Positions 25,248 through 32,715 of a stretch of 55,828 nucleotides of DNA are shown here, piece by piece. The stretch's first letter is position 1. Every line of letters begins with the position of its first letter. The notes under the pieces were generated by a model. The model worked only from the letters and a program-made list of their open reading frames with translations, did no database searches and was not told where the DNA came from. The stretch is taken from positions 1 through 55,828 of the forward strand of contig JAFYIE010000117.1 of the NCBI GenBank assembly GCA_017538795.1. Reading direction: 5' to 3'. This DNA comes from Bacteroidales bacterium. Its GTDB lineage: Bacteria; Bacteroidota; Bacteroidia; Bacteroidales; F082. The translations under genes were made by a program, and so were the position numbers.

Positions 25248-26816
25248 CTATCGCACAAGGCGCACAGACTGACCATAGACACAGCCGGTCGAGGCGCAAG
25301 GGCTCACGGCCGTGCCAATCCATCCGTCATCGAATCTCAATTGGTATATTTGATTGTCAGCGTAAGGATGATCAACATAAGGTGTAGAGGTCCAGTAGTG
25401 GCCCGTGCCATCATCGCTCATCACATGGTCCCCACTGCGATCGCTAGCGGCAGGCAAAAACACAGCGCCAACCGCCTCCATCGAAGACCAGTCATCTGCC
25501 GACACTTTGGTTCTAGTTTCATAATTATTATACGAATAACTACCTATACCACCACTGTATCCATCAGGGAATATGATAAGTCCATAATAATTCTTGCTAT
25601 TGGCAGTGATTTGAGCGTTTAGAAAACGATTCCCTTCCCTACAGTTGACACCAGGATTAGCATTATTCTTATTACCTATAAGCCATAACCATTCATCTTC
25701 CGAAAGGGTATACCAATGATATGATCCACCAGTTGGATCACCACAATAATCGCCCCAATCTTTAAACGTTTCATAATCATCAACATCGCTTGATGTTGTT
25801 GTTGGGTTGTCACCAGTTCCCCAGCCAAAGAGACTCACTATATTCTGCTTCGAATAGTTATCGCCGACATTTTGCCATGGAGTTTCCACCATGTCATATT
25901 GATGTTCCATGAAACTGTATTTTTGGGTTGTTTGGTCATACTGCAGGTTACCTAAACTAAAACGAACCACATTGCCATTCTTACTCACAGTAAACACTTT
26001 ATCTGTCGAAGGCGTCGTATTGTCAATAATATTGGTTGTTATATAATCATTGTTTGCAACCGCCGCCACAGCGCAGTCATAAGCGACACCGTTTATCAGA
26101 GCCAATCCGTCGGAGACAGCATCCTGCGGAAGAAAGATAGCCAATTTGTCAGTCTCGCTCTCCGATTTCAACGTGATAGCGTCTCTCTTGCCGTTTGCAA
26201 CGATAGGCTTGTCCGTGTCAGCGAAGTTGATGGTTGCGCCAGTCTTCATTCCGATAACCTTAACGGCTTCCGAAGTGCCATTAGTCAGGGTGAACTTCAC
26301 TAAGCCACACTTGTTGAGCAACATACAGCCGTAGGTTGTGAGGCCTTCAGTATATTTTTGTGTCGAATGATTATAGGAAAGAACTGGAAGGTTGCTGCTC
26401 TGATCGGAAATATCAACATTGAATGATGTGGTTTCGCCAACAGTGAGTAAATCTTCGTCAGGTGTGATATCGCCAAGCTCAAGTCCACCAACAAAATATA
26501 AATGCAGGTAGTCTGTCGTTTGAGGTCCATAGATTGTGCCGCCGAATTTGCCGTCATGGTATGTCAACATACCGATATATTTGCCGTCGTTTCCGACATA
26601 CAGTTTATCACCCTCGCTATACTCCACTATGCCTGTGTTAGGATATACTATATGCTTGCCGACGTTGTTAATATAAAGATTGATGTAAACTGGCTCGCCA
26701 ATAGGAGTCGCCGAGGTTATTGTGTCAATGTTTTTCTTTTTACATTGTGTTAAACCGAAAGCCAAAGCCACCATTAATAAAAGCATTAAAGCTTTCGCAT
26801 TTAAAAGCTTTTTCAT
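25248..26816 (-). CDS. FISUMP/DUF1566-type surface lipoprotein, paralogue 1
   Basis: 522 residues. A lipoprotein signal ends LTQC (Cys about 25) and is followed by KKK. The N-terminal half (about 45-245) shares 'HIVYPNTG', 'GDKLYVGNDGKYIG', 'LPVLSYNHST' and 'LLNKCGLVKFTL' with the proteins at 29545 and 46719, and looks like a fimbrillin-type beta domain. The C-terminal half (about 280-522) starts 'VRFSLGNLQYDQ' and ends 'GQSVRLVR', a Fib_succ_major/FISUMP pattern with 'YWTSTPY' and a Trp-rich core. Its own promoter lies at 26895. Probably surface exposed; ligand unknown. Confidence 0.82.
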   Translation of the reverse strand: MKKLLNAKALMLLLMVALAFGLTQCKKKNIDTITSATPIGEPVYINLYINNVGKHIVYPNTGIVEYSEGDKLYVGNDGKYIGMLTYHDGKFGGTIYGPQTTDYLHLYFVGGLELGDITPDEDLLTVGETTSFNVDISDQSSNLPVLSYNHSTQKYTEGLTTYGCMLLNKCGLVKFTLTNGTSEAVKVIGMKTGATINFADTDKPIVANGKRDAITLKSESETDKLAIFLPQDAVSDGLALINGVAYDCAVAAVANNDYITTNIIDNTTPSTDKVFTVSKNGNVVRFSLGNLQYDQTTQKYSFMEHQYDMVETPWQNVGDNYSKQNIVSLFGWGTGDNPTTTSSDVDDYETFKDWGDYCGDPTGGSYHWYTLSEDEWLWLIGNKNNANPGVNCREGNRFLNAQITANSKNYYGLIIFPDGYSGGIGSYSYNNYETRTKVSADDWSSMEAVGAVFLPAASDRSGDHVMSDDGTGHYWTSTPYVDHPYADNQIYQLRFDDGWIGTAVSPCASTGCVYGQSVRLVR

Positions 26817-26894
26817 ATTATTGATTTATTTTAAACAGTTAATTATGAACGAGCATCAGCTTTGATAGTCATAACTCTATTCATATTATGGGCG

Positions 26895-26902
26895 CAAAAA
26901 TA
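26895..26902 (-). promoter_or_regulatory. Promoter -7 (TATTTTTG) of the lipoprotein at 25248
   Basis: Minus-strand TAnnTTTG match 79 bp upstream of the ATG at 26816, leaving a leader of about 70 bases with no obvious hairpin. Confidence 0.6.
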
Positions 26903-26940
26903 AACAATAATATTAAATAATAAACAAAAAATTTAAATTT

Positions 26941-27441
26941 TTATTGATTCTCGAATTTCTTCACCAACTCTTCCGGTGTCAAGCCCAGGTTTTCTATTGA
27001 TGCACGGCAGCTTTCGGCAAATTCGCCATCAGGATACATCTCAAGATATTGCTCGTAAAGCTTTTTAGCCATGTCGAGGTTGCCGAATCTGGTTTCGAAA
27101 ATGAACGCCTTCACAAACAAAGCAGCCTGCGTGCGAGGATAATCGGGATATTCTTTCAACAGCTTATCAATGATATAAATAGTGCGCTGCGGCTCGTTGA
27201 GGTTCATCGAGACATCCACCGCCTTGAAAAGACACTCAGGCGCTTTAGCGTCATTCGGATTGGCATCGGCAAAATCACAGTACGCTCCAACCAGATCGCT
27301 CGCGACCTCAGGATTTACCGCCTCCTCAGTCGATAATAGCTGCTTCTCCAACTTCTCAATTCTCTTCGCCGGGTCGTTTGTGCCGCAACCGACAAAAACC
27401 AAAACGAGAACCAAAACAAAAAAAACTATAAACTTTTTCAT
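26941..27441 (-). CDS. TPR-like lipoprotein
   Basis: 166 residues. A lipoprotein signal ends FVGC (Cys about 19). The remainder is helical with tetratricopeptide-like pairs: 'AYCDFADANPNDAKAPECLFKAVDVSMNL', 'IIDKLLKEYPDYPRTQAALFVKAF' and 'AKKLYEQYLEMYPDGEFAES' segments, resembling BamD/YbgF-type repeats. It is probably an envelope scaffold or outer-membrane assembly accessory. It lies 41 bp after def, in the run ruvX-def-this gene. Confidence 0.78.
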   Translation of the reverse strand: MKKFIVFFVLVLVLVFVGCGTNDPAKRIEKLEKQLLSTEEAVNPEVASDLVGAYCDFADANPNDAKAPECLFKAVDVSMNLNEPQRTIYIIDKLLKEYPDYPRTQAALFVKAFIFETRFGNLDMAKKLYEQYLEMYPDGEFAESCRASIENLGLTPEELVKKFENQ

Positions 27442-27482
27442 CTTTCCACTTTAAACTTTTAAACTATTCTCAACTCTAAACT

Positions 27483-28052
27483 TTATCTGTGGTGTTTTTT
27501 ATTCGGAAATATCATCTTGTAATCGACATCGACATTTCCTTCCGAAATATTGCGTAACTTATTCTTCAGCAACATCTTACGCATTGAACTGATTCTGTCG
27601 ACATAGCATTTCCCTTCAAGATGGTCGTATTCATGCTGAATCACGCGCGCCACGATGCCGTCGAATTCTTCCTCATGTTCCACGAAATTCTCGTCCATGT
27701 AATAAATCTTCACCTTCTTCGGGCGCTCCACATCCTCTCCCATGTCGGGCAGACTGAGACAGCCTTCCCTAAACATCCACGTGTCTTCCGAGAACTCAAG
27801 AATCTCAGCGTTGATAAACACTTTCTTCACACCAGCGCCGTCAGGATATTTGTCCTTAAACGGGTCGCAGTCGATCACAAACAATCTTATCGATTTGTTG
27901 ACCTGCGGAGCTGCCAAACCGACACCCTCGGTATGATACATAGTCTCGAACATATCAGCGATAAGTTGCTGAATCTCAGGATTGTTTTCTTCAATATCTT
28001 CGGCCACGTGCTTCAACACCGGATGACCGTAAGCCACAACTGGTAATACCAT
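27483..28052 (-). CDS. def: Peptide deformylase
   Basis: 189 residues. Removes the formyl group from nascent N-termini. All three metal-site motifs are intact: GVGLAAPQ near 43-50, EGCLSLP near 96-102 (Cys ligand) and QHEYDHLEG near 138-146 (two His ligands and the catalytic Glu). It has a His/Lys-rich C-terminal end. It follows ruvX after 8 bp. Confidence 0.97.
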   Translation of the reverse strand: MVLPVVAYGHPVLKHVAEDIEENNPEIQQLIADMFETMYHTEGVGLAAPQVNKSIRLFVIDCDPFKDKYPDGAGVKKVFINAEILEFSEDTWMFREGCLSLPDMGEDVERPKKVKIYYMDENFVEHEEEFDGIVARVIQHEYDHLEGKCYVDRISSMRKMLLKNKLRNISEGNVDVDYKMIFPNKKHHR

Positions 28053-28060
28053 TTTATATT

Positions 28061-28474
28061 TTATTTTATCGATGCCATATACGATTGCAGGATTATCGTC
28101 GCGCTGATGGTGTCGACGAGCTCCTTGTTTTGCCGTGCCTTTTTGCCTAAACCGGCGTCGAGCATGGTCTGATGCGCCATCACGGAGGTGAAACGCTCAT
28201 CAAAACGTTTTACCGTCATGTCGGGTAGCGCTTTTTTCAACTGTTTCAGGAAAGGCTCGATGTACTGTGCCGACTCCGACGGGTTGTTGTGCATATCCTT
28301 CGGCTCGCCCACAACTATCTCGTCGACTTGCTCATTCTTTACGTAATCTTGAATAAAAGCAACCAAATCGCATGCCCTCACCGTCGTCAAACCGTTGGCG
28401 ATGATGCGCAGCGGGTCGGTCACGGCGATGCCGCAACGCTTTCTGCCATAGTCGATTGCCATTATTCTGCCCAC
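28061..28474 (-). CDS. ruvX: Holliday junction resolvase-like RNase RuvX/YqgF
   Basis: 137 residues, typical YqgF length. RNase-H fold motifs: 'AIDYGRKRCGIAVTDP' at 6-21 with the catalytic Asp, 'VVGEPKDM' near 55 and 'FDERFTSVMA' near 90. YqgF is implicated in 16S rRNA 5'-end maturation and/or recombination. The frame starts with GTG (28474); an ATG four codons later would remove the first residues of the core strand, so GTG is preferred. Confidence 0.92.
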   Translation of the reverse strand: MGRIMAIDYGRKRCGIAVTDPLRIIANGLTTVRACDLVAFIQDYVKNEQVDEIVVGEPKDMHNNPSESAQYIEPFLKQLKKALPDMTVKRFDERFTSVMAHQTMLDAGLGKKARQNKELVDTISATIILQSYMASIK

Positions 28475-28532
28475 CCTTGAAAAATTTTTTGCAAAAATAA
28501 TGAATTTTTTGCTTTCGTATTAAAAAAATGTG

Positions 28533-28540
28533 TACTTTTG
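28533..28540 (+). promoter_or_regulatory. tRNA-His promoter -7 (TACTTTTG)
   Basis: TAnnTTTG match 18 bp upstream of the tRNA. Confidence 0.65.
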
Positions 28541-28557
28541 CACCCGCAAATCCAGAT

Positions 28558-28632
28558 GGTAGATGTAGCTCAGCTGGTTAGAGTACCGGATTGTGGTTCC
28601 GTGGGTCGTCGGTTCGAATCCGACCTTCTACC
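28558..28632 (+). tRNA. tRNA-His (anticodon GTG)
   Basis: Cloverleaf with D-arm TAGCTCAGCTGGTTAGAG, anticodon loop TTGTGGT (GTG) and T-arm GTCGG-TTCGAAT-CCGAC. The extra 5' G (28558) facing C73 (28632) is the tRNA-His identity element. One T-T mismatch lies in the acceptor stem (positions 6-67). CCA is not encoded. Confidence 0.95.
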
Positions 28633-28633
28633 C

Positions 28634-29443
28634 TCAAACCTGAACATCTCTTAACGCTTCGTTGAGAGATGTTTTTTTATCCGTCGACTCGTTTCTCTTC
28701 TTGATAATCAACGCACAAGCCACCTGGAAGTCGCCTGCCGGGAAATGTTTCGTGTATGAGCCCGGCACCACCACCGAACGCGCCGGCACCACGCCTTTGT
28801 ATTCCTTAATCTCAGTTCCGGTGACATCCAAAATCTTCGTCGACTGCGTGATGACGGTATTCGCTCCAAGCACCGCCTCTTCCTCGATGCGCACTCCTTC
28901 CACCACAATGCAACGTGAGCCGATGAAACAGTTATCTTCGATGATTACAGGAGCCGCCTGCACGGGCTCAAGCACGCCGCCAATGCCAACGCCGCCGCTG
29001 AGATGCACGTTTTTCCCTATCTGCGCGCACGAGCCCACCGTCGCCCAGGTGTCGACCATCGTACCGCTGTCAACATAAGCACCTATATTAATATATGAAG
29101 GCATCAGCACCGCGCCACGGTTGATGAACGCACCGTAACGCACCGTCGCCGGCGGCACTACGCGCACTCCAGCCTGCTCGAAACCGCCCTTCAACGGAAT
29201 CTTGTCGTAATATTCAAAGATGCCGCTCTTCGACACATCCATATCGTTTATCGGGAAAAACATGATGACTGCCTTCTTCAGCCACTCGTTCACAATCCAC
29301 TGACCGTCAAGCTTTTCAGCGATACGGATCTCACCCTTGTCAAGAAGTCTCACAACCTCACGAATCGCCTCACGCGTCTCGTTTTTCGCCAGCAACGAGC
29401 GGTCGTCCCATGCTTTTTCTATGATATTTTGCAAATTTTTCAT
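28634..29443 (-). CDS. dapD: 2,3,4,5-tetrahydropyridine-2,6-dicarboxylate N-succinyltransferase
   Basis: 269 residues, family length. It succinylates tetrahydrodipicolinate in the succinylase branch of lysine/meso-DAP synthesis. N-terminal helical domain 'IIEKAWDDRSLL', then a left-handed beta-helix of hexapeptide repeats ('RYGAFINRGAVLMPSYINIGAYVDSGTMVDTWATVGSCAQIG', given here as landmark positions about 100-140), and 'GGVLEPVQAAPVIIEDNCFIG'. The frame extends to 29491, but the ATG at 29443 gives the conserved MKNLQNIIEKAW start. DAP feeds MurE of this window. Confidence 0.95.
   Translation of the reverse strand: MKNLQNIIEKAWDDRSLLAKNETREAIREVVRLLDKGEIRIAEKLDGQWIVNEWLKKAVIMFFPINDMDVSKSGIFEYYDKIPLKGGFEQAGVRVVPPATVRYGAFINRGAVLMPSYINIGAYVDSGTMVDTWATVGSCAQIGKNVHLSGGVGIGGVLEPVQAAPVIIEDNCFIGSRCIVVEGVRIEEEAVLGANTVITQSTKILDVTGTEIKEYKGVVPARSVVVPGSYTKHFPAGDFQVACALIIKKRNESTDKKTSLNEALRDVQV
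28643..28678 (+). terminator. tRNA-His terminator embedded in the dapD 3' end
   Basis: 12-bp stem AACATCTCTTAA (28643-28654)/TTGAGAGATGTT (28662-28673) with one G-T wobble, loop CGCTTCG, then a T run. It lies inside the last codons of the convergent dapD gene. Confidence 0.8.
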
Positions 29444-29491
29444 TACAATAATTTTTCGCAAAGTTAATAATTTTTTCAAATTCTCAAACAA

Positions 29492-29527
29492 AAAAGTCCG
29501 ATGCTTTCTTCAAAACACCGAACTTTT
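29492..29527 (-). terminator. Terminator of the lipoprotein operon at 29545-31415
   Basis: On the minus strand AAAAGTTCGGTG (29527-29516) pairs with CATCGGACTTTT (29503-29492) with two G-T wobbles, followed by T residues. It lies 17 bp downstream of the lipoprotein stop. Confidence 0.75.
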
Positions 29528-29544
29528 ATTGTGATTTTTAAATA

Positions 29545-31086
29545 TTATTTCATCGTCTTAGGTTTCACTGCCCTTACAGGCCGTCCTTCGTTGCGAATGA
29601 ATCCCACAGTACTTGAACCAGTTGGATCCCCGCTCGTCACACAGATGTGTTCAAGTGATCCTTCTGGATCATCTGGGTCATAACCATAGGTTGGGTCATC
29701 GATATATAAACACCACGCTTGGTACGGTTTGTCTGAGTCGATTTCGTTCGACCAGTATTCACCCACGGGCAGTCTGTCCGAATTGTAATAGCCCGCGTGT
29801 TGAGGACCGCTGTAAAAACCGGCAAAGGGCAGGAAGATACTCTTGCCATTCGTCGCTGTGAACCGTATGCCTCCTATGCCGTTCACCGTATCCAATGATG
29901 GGGTTGTTCCTGCTTTCAGTTCTTCCCATTCCGCTTTTGTGGGCGTACGCCAACCATTGCCCATAATGGCCAAAGCCGCGTCGTCACTGTCCTCCAAGGT
30001 GGTAATTTCGTCGGGGGTCTCGAATGATTCAGGGAGCCAAGTGTCTTGGGTGTTATACTTAGTGAGCCACAGATTGGGTCCATTATCACCAGGTTCCCAG
30101 TGAATTGTATCACCATCGTATGGGTTAGGGTCTTGGGCATACGGGTAGTGGCTCCAGCAGTATGAAGTCGTGGGTTTGGTATCGGCCCAAGCGAAGAATT
30201 TGCCGTAACCCTCGTGCGTGCATGATCCAACGTTGCAGGCAGCCCAATCCACTGAAAGTCCGAGGTCAACATATTCGAGTCCAACAGATATGCCGTTGTA
30301 TCCACCATAGTAAGTGTTGGCTTTTATGGCAGGCATGAAGATATTCTGGGCAATGTCATGGTTGTCTGCGTCTTTGTATGAGACCGTGGCTTCCTGCACC
30401 GAACTCTGCGGCAGCAGGATGGCCCACCTCTCGGCGGGATCAGAGCCACTAATCTTATGGAGCTTCACATCGTCAATGGCATCGGTGGAGGTTATACCAG
30501 GATTGGCAAAGTCGATGACAGCTGTGGTTTTCATCCCCGAAATCGTGACGAGAGTATTATTTTCAGATGGCGCTGGCCAAGCCCAGAATTTCACCAAGCC
30601 GCACTGGTTTTCAAGTATACATGAATAGACAGCTGTTGTGGTAGTGAATTTTTTTGTGGAATGACCGTATGAAAGAATAGGAAGCTTACTACCCGTTTGG
30701 TCAGCGATGCTCCATTCAAACGATTCTGTTACCGTCGCAACCAGGGAGCCAGTATATTCACCGCCAATAAAATAGAAGTGCAGATAATCATGGTAACTGG
30801 CTGTATCATTGTAGATGTCGCCACTGAAAGCACCGTCATAGTATTCCAAGGTGCCGATATAATGGCCATTGTTGCCCACATAGAGTTTGTCGCCATTTTG
30901 AAAGACGTAGGCACCTGATTCAGGATACACGACATGCCTGTCGCCATGTCCGGCATTCACCCTGATGTGAACTAAATTTCCGTTGACTTCAGGTGTAGCA
31001 GGTGTGATTTCTGCCACCTTTTTCTTGCACTGGATTAATCCTATTAATAAAGCTATAGTGATGGCAAATGTTATGATTCTCTTCAT
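29545..31086 (-). CDS. FISUMP/DUF1566-type surface lipoprotein, paralogue 2
   Basis: 513 residues. A lipoprotein signal ends LIQC (Cys about 20), then KKK. The N-terminal beta domain (about 40-260) has 'HVVYPESG', 'GDKLYVGNNGHYIG', 'LPILSYGHST' and 'LENQCGLVKFW', parallel to the proteins at 25248 and 46719. The C-terminal domain begins 'YVDLGLSVDWAACNVG', with 'FFAWADTKP', 'GNGWRTPTKAEWEEL' and 'GYYNSDRLPVGEYWSN', the form of FISUMP/DUF1566 domains common in gut Bacteroidales. It lies 5 bp downstream of the small-tail gene, so they are co-transcribed from 31441-31448. Probably surface exposed. Confidence 0.82.
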   Translation of the reverse strand: MKRIITFAITIALLIGLIQCKKKVAEITPATPEVNGNLVHIRVNAGHGDRHVVYPESGAYVFQNGDKLYVGNNGHYIGTLEYYDGAFSGDIYNDTASYHDYLHFYFIGGEYTGSLVATVTESFEWSIADQTGSKLPILSYGHSTKKFTTTTAVYSCILENQCGLVKFWAWPAPSENNTLVTISGMKTTAVIDFANPGITSTDAIDDVKLHKISGSDPAERWAILLPQSSVQEATVSYKDADNHDIAQNIFMPAIKANTYYGGYNGISVGLEYVDLGLSVDWAACNVGSCTHEGYGKFFAWADTKPTTSYCWSHYPYAQDPNPYDGDTIHWEPGDNGPNLWLTKYNTQDTWLPESFETPDEITTLEDSDDAALAIMGNGWRTPTKAEWEELKAGTTPSLDTVNGIGGIRFTATNGKSIFLPFAGFYSGPQHAGYYNSDRLPVGEYWSNEIDSDKPYQAWCLYIDDPTYGYDPDDPEGSLEHICVTSGDPTGSSTVGFIRNEGRPVRAVKPKTMK

Positions 31087-31091
31087 GATGG

Positions 31092-31415
31092 TTATTTTTT
31101 ATTATTATTTTTCCTTTTTTTGATTGCATATGTTACGCCTGTTATTGCCAGGACAACCAATCCTCCGCCGAGCGGCGCCTCTTGCCCAAACACTTGAGTC
31201 GTGATATTATATCCTCCATATACATCAGAACCAAAAATCTGTGTCCCTATATTGTAACCTCCCAATACGCCGTCACGGTCATTGTATAGCTCATTGTTAC
31301 GGAAGAAACCATCGCTATACTGGGCTCTCACCGGCGACACAAAACACGCCGTAAGCACCAATAAAAGCAGCAAAACCTTCCGATTCGGAAGTTTTTTCAT
31401 TATATAATTATTCAT
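31092..31415 (-). CDS. Small secreted protein with C-terminal sorting-tag-like tail
   Basis: 107 residues (start could also be the ATG at 31400, giving MKKLPNRKVLLLL). A signal peptide ends PVRAQ, then 'SDGFFRNNELYNDRDG', two imperfect repeats GGYNIGTQIFG and GGYNITTQVFG, and a tripartite tail: APLGGG motif, hydrophobic helix, basic KKRKNNNKK. The tail recalls short C-terminal sorting tags such as PID-CTERM, but I cannot confirm this. The same protein is fused to the N-terminus of the FISUMP lipoprotein at 46719, which supports a functional link with the lipoprotein 5 bp downstream. Confidence 0.7.
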   Translation of the reverse strand: MNNYIMKKLPNRKVLLLLLVLTACFVSPVRAQYSDGFFRNNELYNDRDGVLGGYNIGTQIFGSDVYGGYNITTQVFGQEAPLGGGLVVLAITGVTYAIKKRKNNNKK

Positions 31416-31440
31416 GGCTAACTACTCTTTTTCAGGGGCG

Positions 31441-31448
31441 CAAAATTA
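31441..31448 (-). promoter_or_regulatory. Promoter -7 (TAATTTTG) of the small-tail/lipoprotein operon
   Basis: Minus-strand TAnnTTTG match 26 bp upstream of the first ATG. Confidence 0.7.
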
Positions 31449-31511
31449 CACTTTTTTTAATATCATAATAAAGATTTATAATATTTTTTCACATTTTATA
31501 GATTATTGATG

Positions 31512-31565
31512 TCATTTGCAGAATTACGACTTACCACCAAGGTACTGAGAGTAATTCGAAAATGA
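31512..31565. repeat. Palindromic tip-conserved element, copy A
   Basis: Arms TCATTT (31512-31517)/AAATGA (31560-31565) and GAATTAC (31521-31527)/GTAATTC (31551-31557) enclose the conserved tip 31528-31550, GACTTACC-ACCAA-GGTACTGAGA. Its stem differs from the other copies yet stays complementary, and the small inner TACC/GGTA stem is kept although its loop is one base longer. Confidence 0.75.
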
Positions 31566-31597
31566 AATTAAAATTTCAAAACTAATAGCTTTTTTAT

Positions 31598-31605
31598 TAT
31601 TTTTG
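31598..31605 (+). promoter_or_regulatory. Promoter -7 (TATTTTTG) of the ABC permease gene
   Basis: TAnnTTTG element 11 bp upstream of the ATG, implying a nearly leaderless mRNA. Repeat copy A lies immediately upstream. Confidence 0.65.
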
Positions 31606-31616
31606 CAAAAAATTAT

Positions 31617-32711
31617 ATGATGAAAAACAACGAGTTTCTATCCCCCGGTCAGATAGCCTGGCGTCGCTACAAAAGCAACGTCGCCGGCATGATTTCGTTG
31701 ATTTTCATCATCTTATGCGCACTGATGGCGGTCTTCGCCTATTTCATCATTCCGGATAACACCCCGGACGCAAACACCCAGATTCTTGAGATTTCAACCC
31801 AAAAACCAGGCTTCGAGGTCGATATCCTGCTCGTCAACAAGCCGACGAAAGTCGAAGAAGTGGGCTTCTGGCACAAGCTGATGAGCGGACAGCCCTCGCC
31901 TTACCGCCAAATCCCGTTCGACTCACTGAAAATTGAAGAGAAAACGACGACAGTTTATATCTTCAATCCTGAGCATAGCGGCACCGTCCAGGAAGAGGTC
32001 GTGGATAACTCTCTTTTGCCTGAAAATCCTGTAATCCATCGCAAATATCACCTTGGCACCGACCAGTTCGGGCGTGACTTCTTAAGCCGCCTCGTCCTCG
32101 GTACTCGAATCAGCTTCAGCGTCGGCTTCATAGCTGTGTTCCTCTCTGTGGTCATCGGTCTGTTCGTCGGAGGCCTCGGCGGCTTCTTCCGCGGGCGCGT
32201 CGACGACGTCACGATGTGGCTCATCAACATAGTGTGGTCGCTGCCTACCTTGTTGATAGTCATAGCGATAACATTTGCATTAGGCAAGGGTGTCGTTCAA
32301 GTCTTCATCGCCGTAGGTCTCACCATGTGGGTCGAGGTGGCACGCGTCACCAGAGGTCAGATCCTCTCAATCCGTGAGACTACTTTCGTGGAAGCCGGAC
32401 GTGCCTTGGGATTCAAAAACACGAGAATAATCATAAGGCATATCATCCCGAACATCCTCAACCCTATCATCGTCATCTCAGCGGCTAACTTCGCCACTGC
32501 CATCCTCCTCGAAGCAGGATTGAGTTTTCTTGGCATCGGCGTGCAACCTCCAATGCCGTCGTGGGGCTCGATGATTAAGGAAAACTACGCTTACATCATC
32601 CTCAACGACGCCTACCTCGCCATCCTACCCGGCATCGCAATCATGCTGCTAGTGCTCGCTTTCATGCTCATGGGCAACGCCTTGCGCGAGGCTCTCAACG
32701 TAAAAAAATAA
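31617..32711 (+). CDS. Oligopeptide-type ABC transporter permease (DppC/OppC family)
   Basis: 364 residues. First membrane helix at about 22-47, then a periplasmic insert of about 100 residues before the core ('HLGTDQFGRDFLSRLVLGTRISFSVG' landmark near 143-168). The EAA loop 'EAGRALGFKNTRIIIRHIIPNILNP' near 260 contacts the ATPase. 'FLGIGVQPPMPSWGSMI' near 305 is the DppC/OppC C-terminal signature. Partners (DppB-like permease, ATPases, binding protein) are not next to it, so the gene is isolated, as is common in Bacteroidota. Converges on the DUF5723 gene (4-bp gap). Confidence 0.92.
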   Translation: MMKNNEFLSPGQIAWRRYKSNVAGMISLIFIILCALMAVFAYFIIPDNTPDANTQILEISTQKPGFEVDILLVNKPTKVEEVGFWHKLMSGQPSPYRQIPFDSLKIEEKTTTVYIFNPEHSGTVQEEVVDNSLLPENPVIHRKYHLGTDQFGRDFLSRLVLGTRISFSVGFIAVFLSVVIGLFVGGLGGFFRGRVDDVTMWLINIVWSLPTLLIVIAITFALGKGVVQVFIAVGLTMWVEVARVTRGQILSIRETTFVEAGRALGFKNTRIIIRHIIPNILNPIIVISAANFATAILLEAGLSFLGIGVQPPMPSWGSMIKENYAYIILNDAYLAILPGIAIMLLVLAFMLMGNALREALNVKK

Positions 32712-32715
32712 GGAT

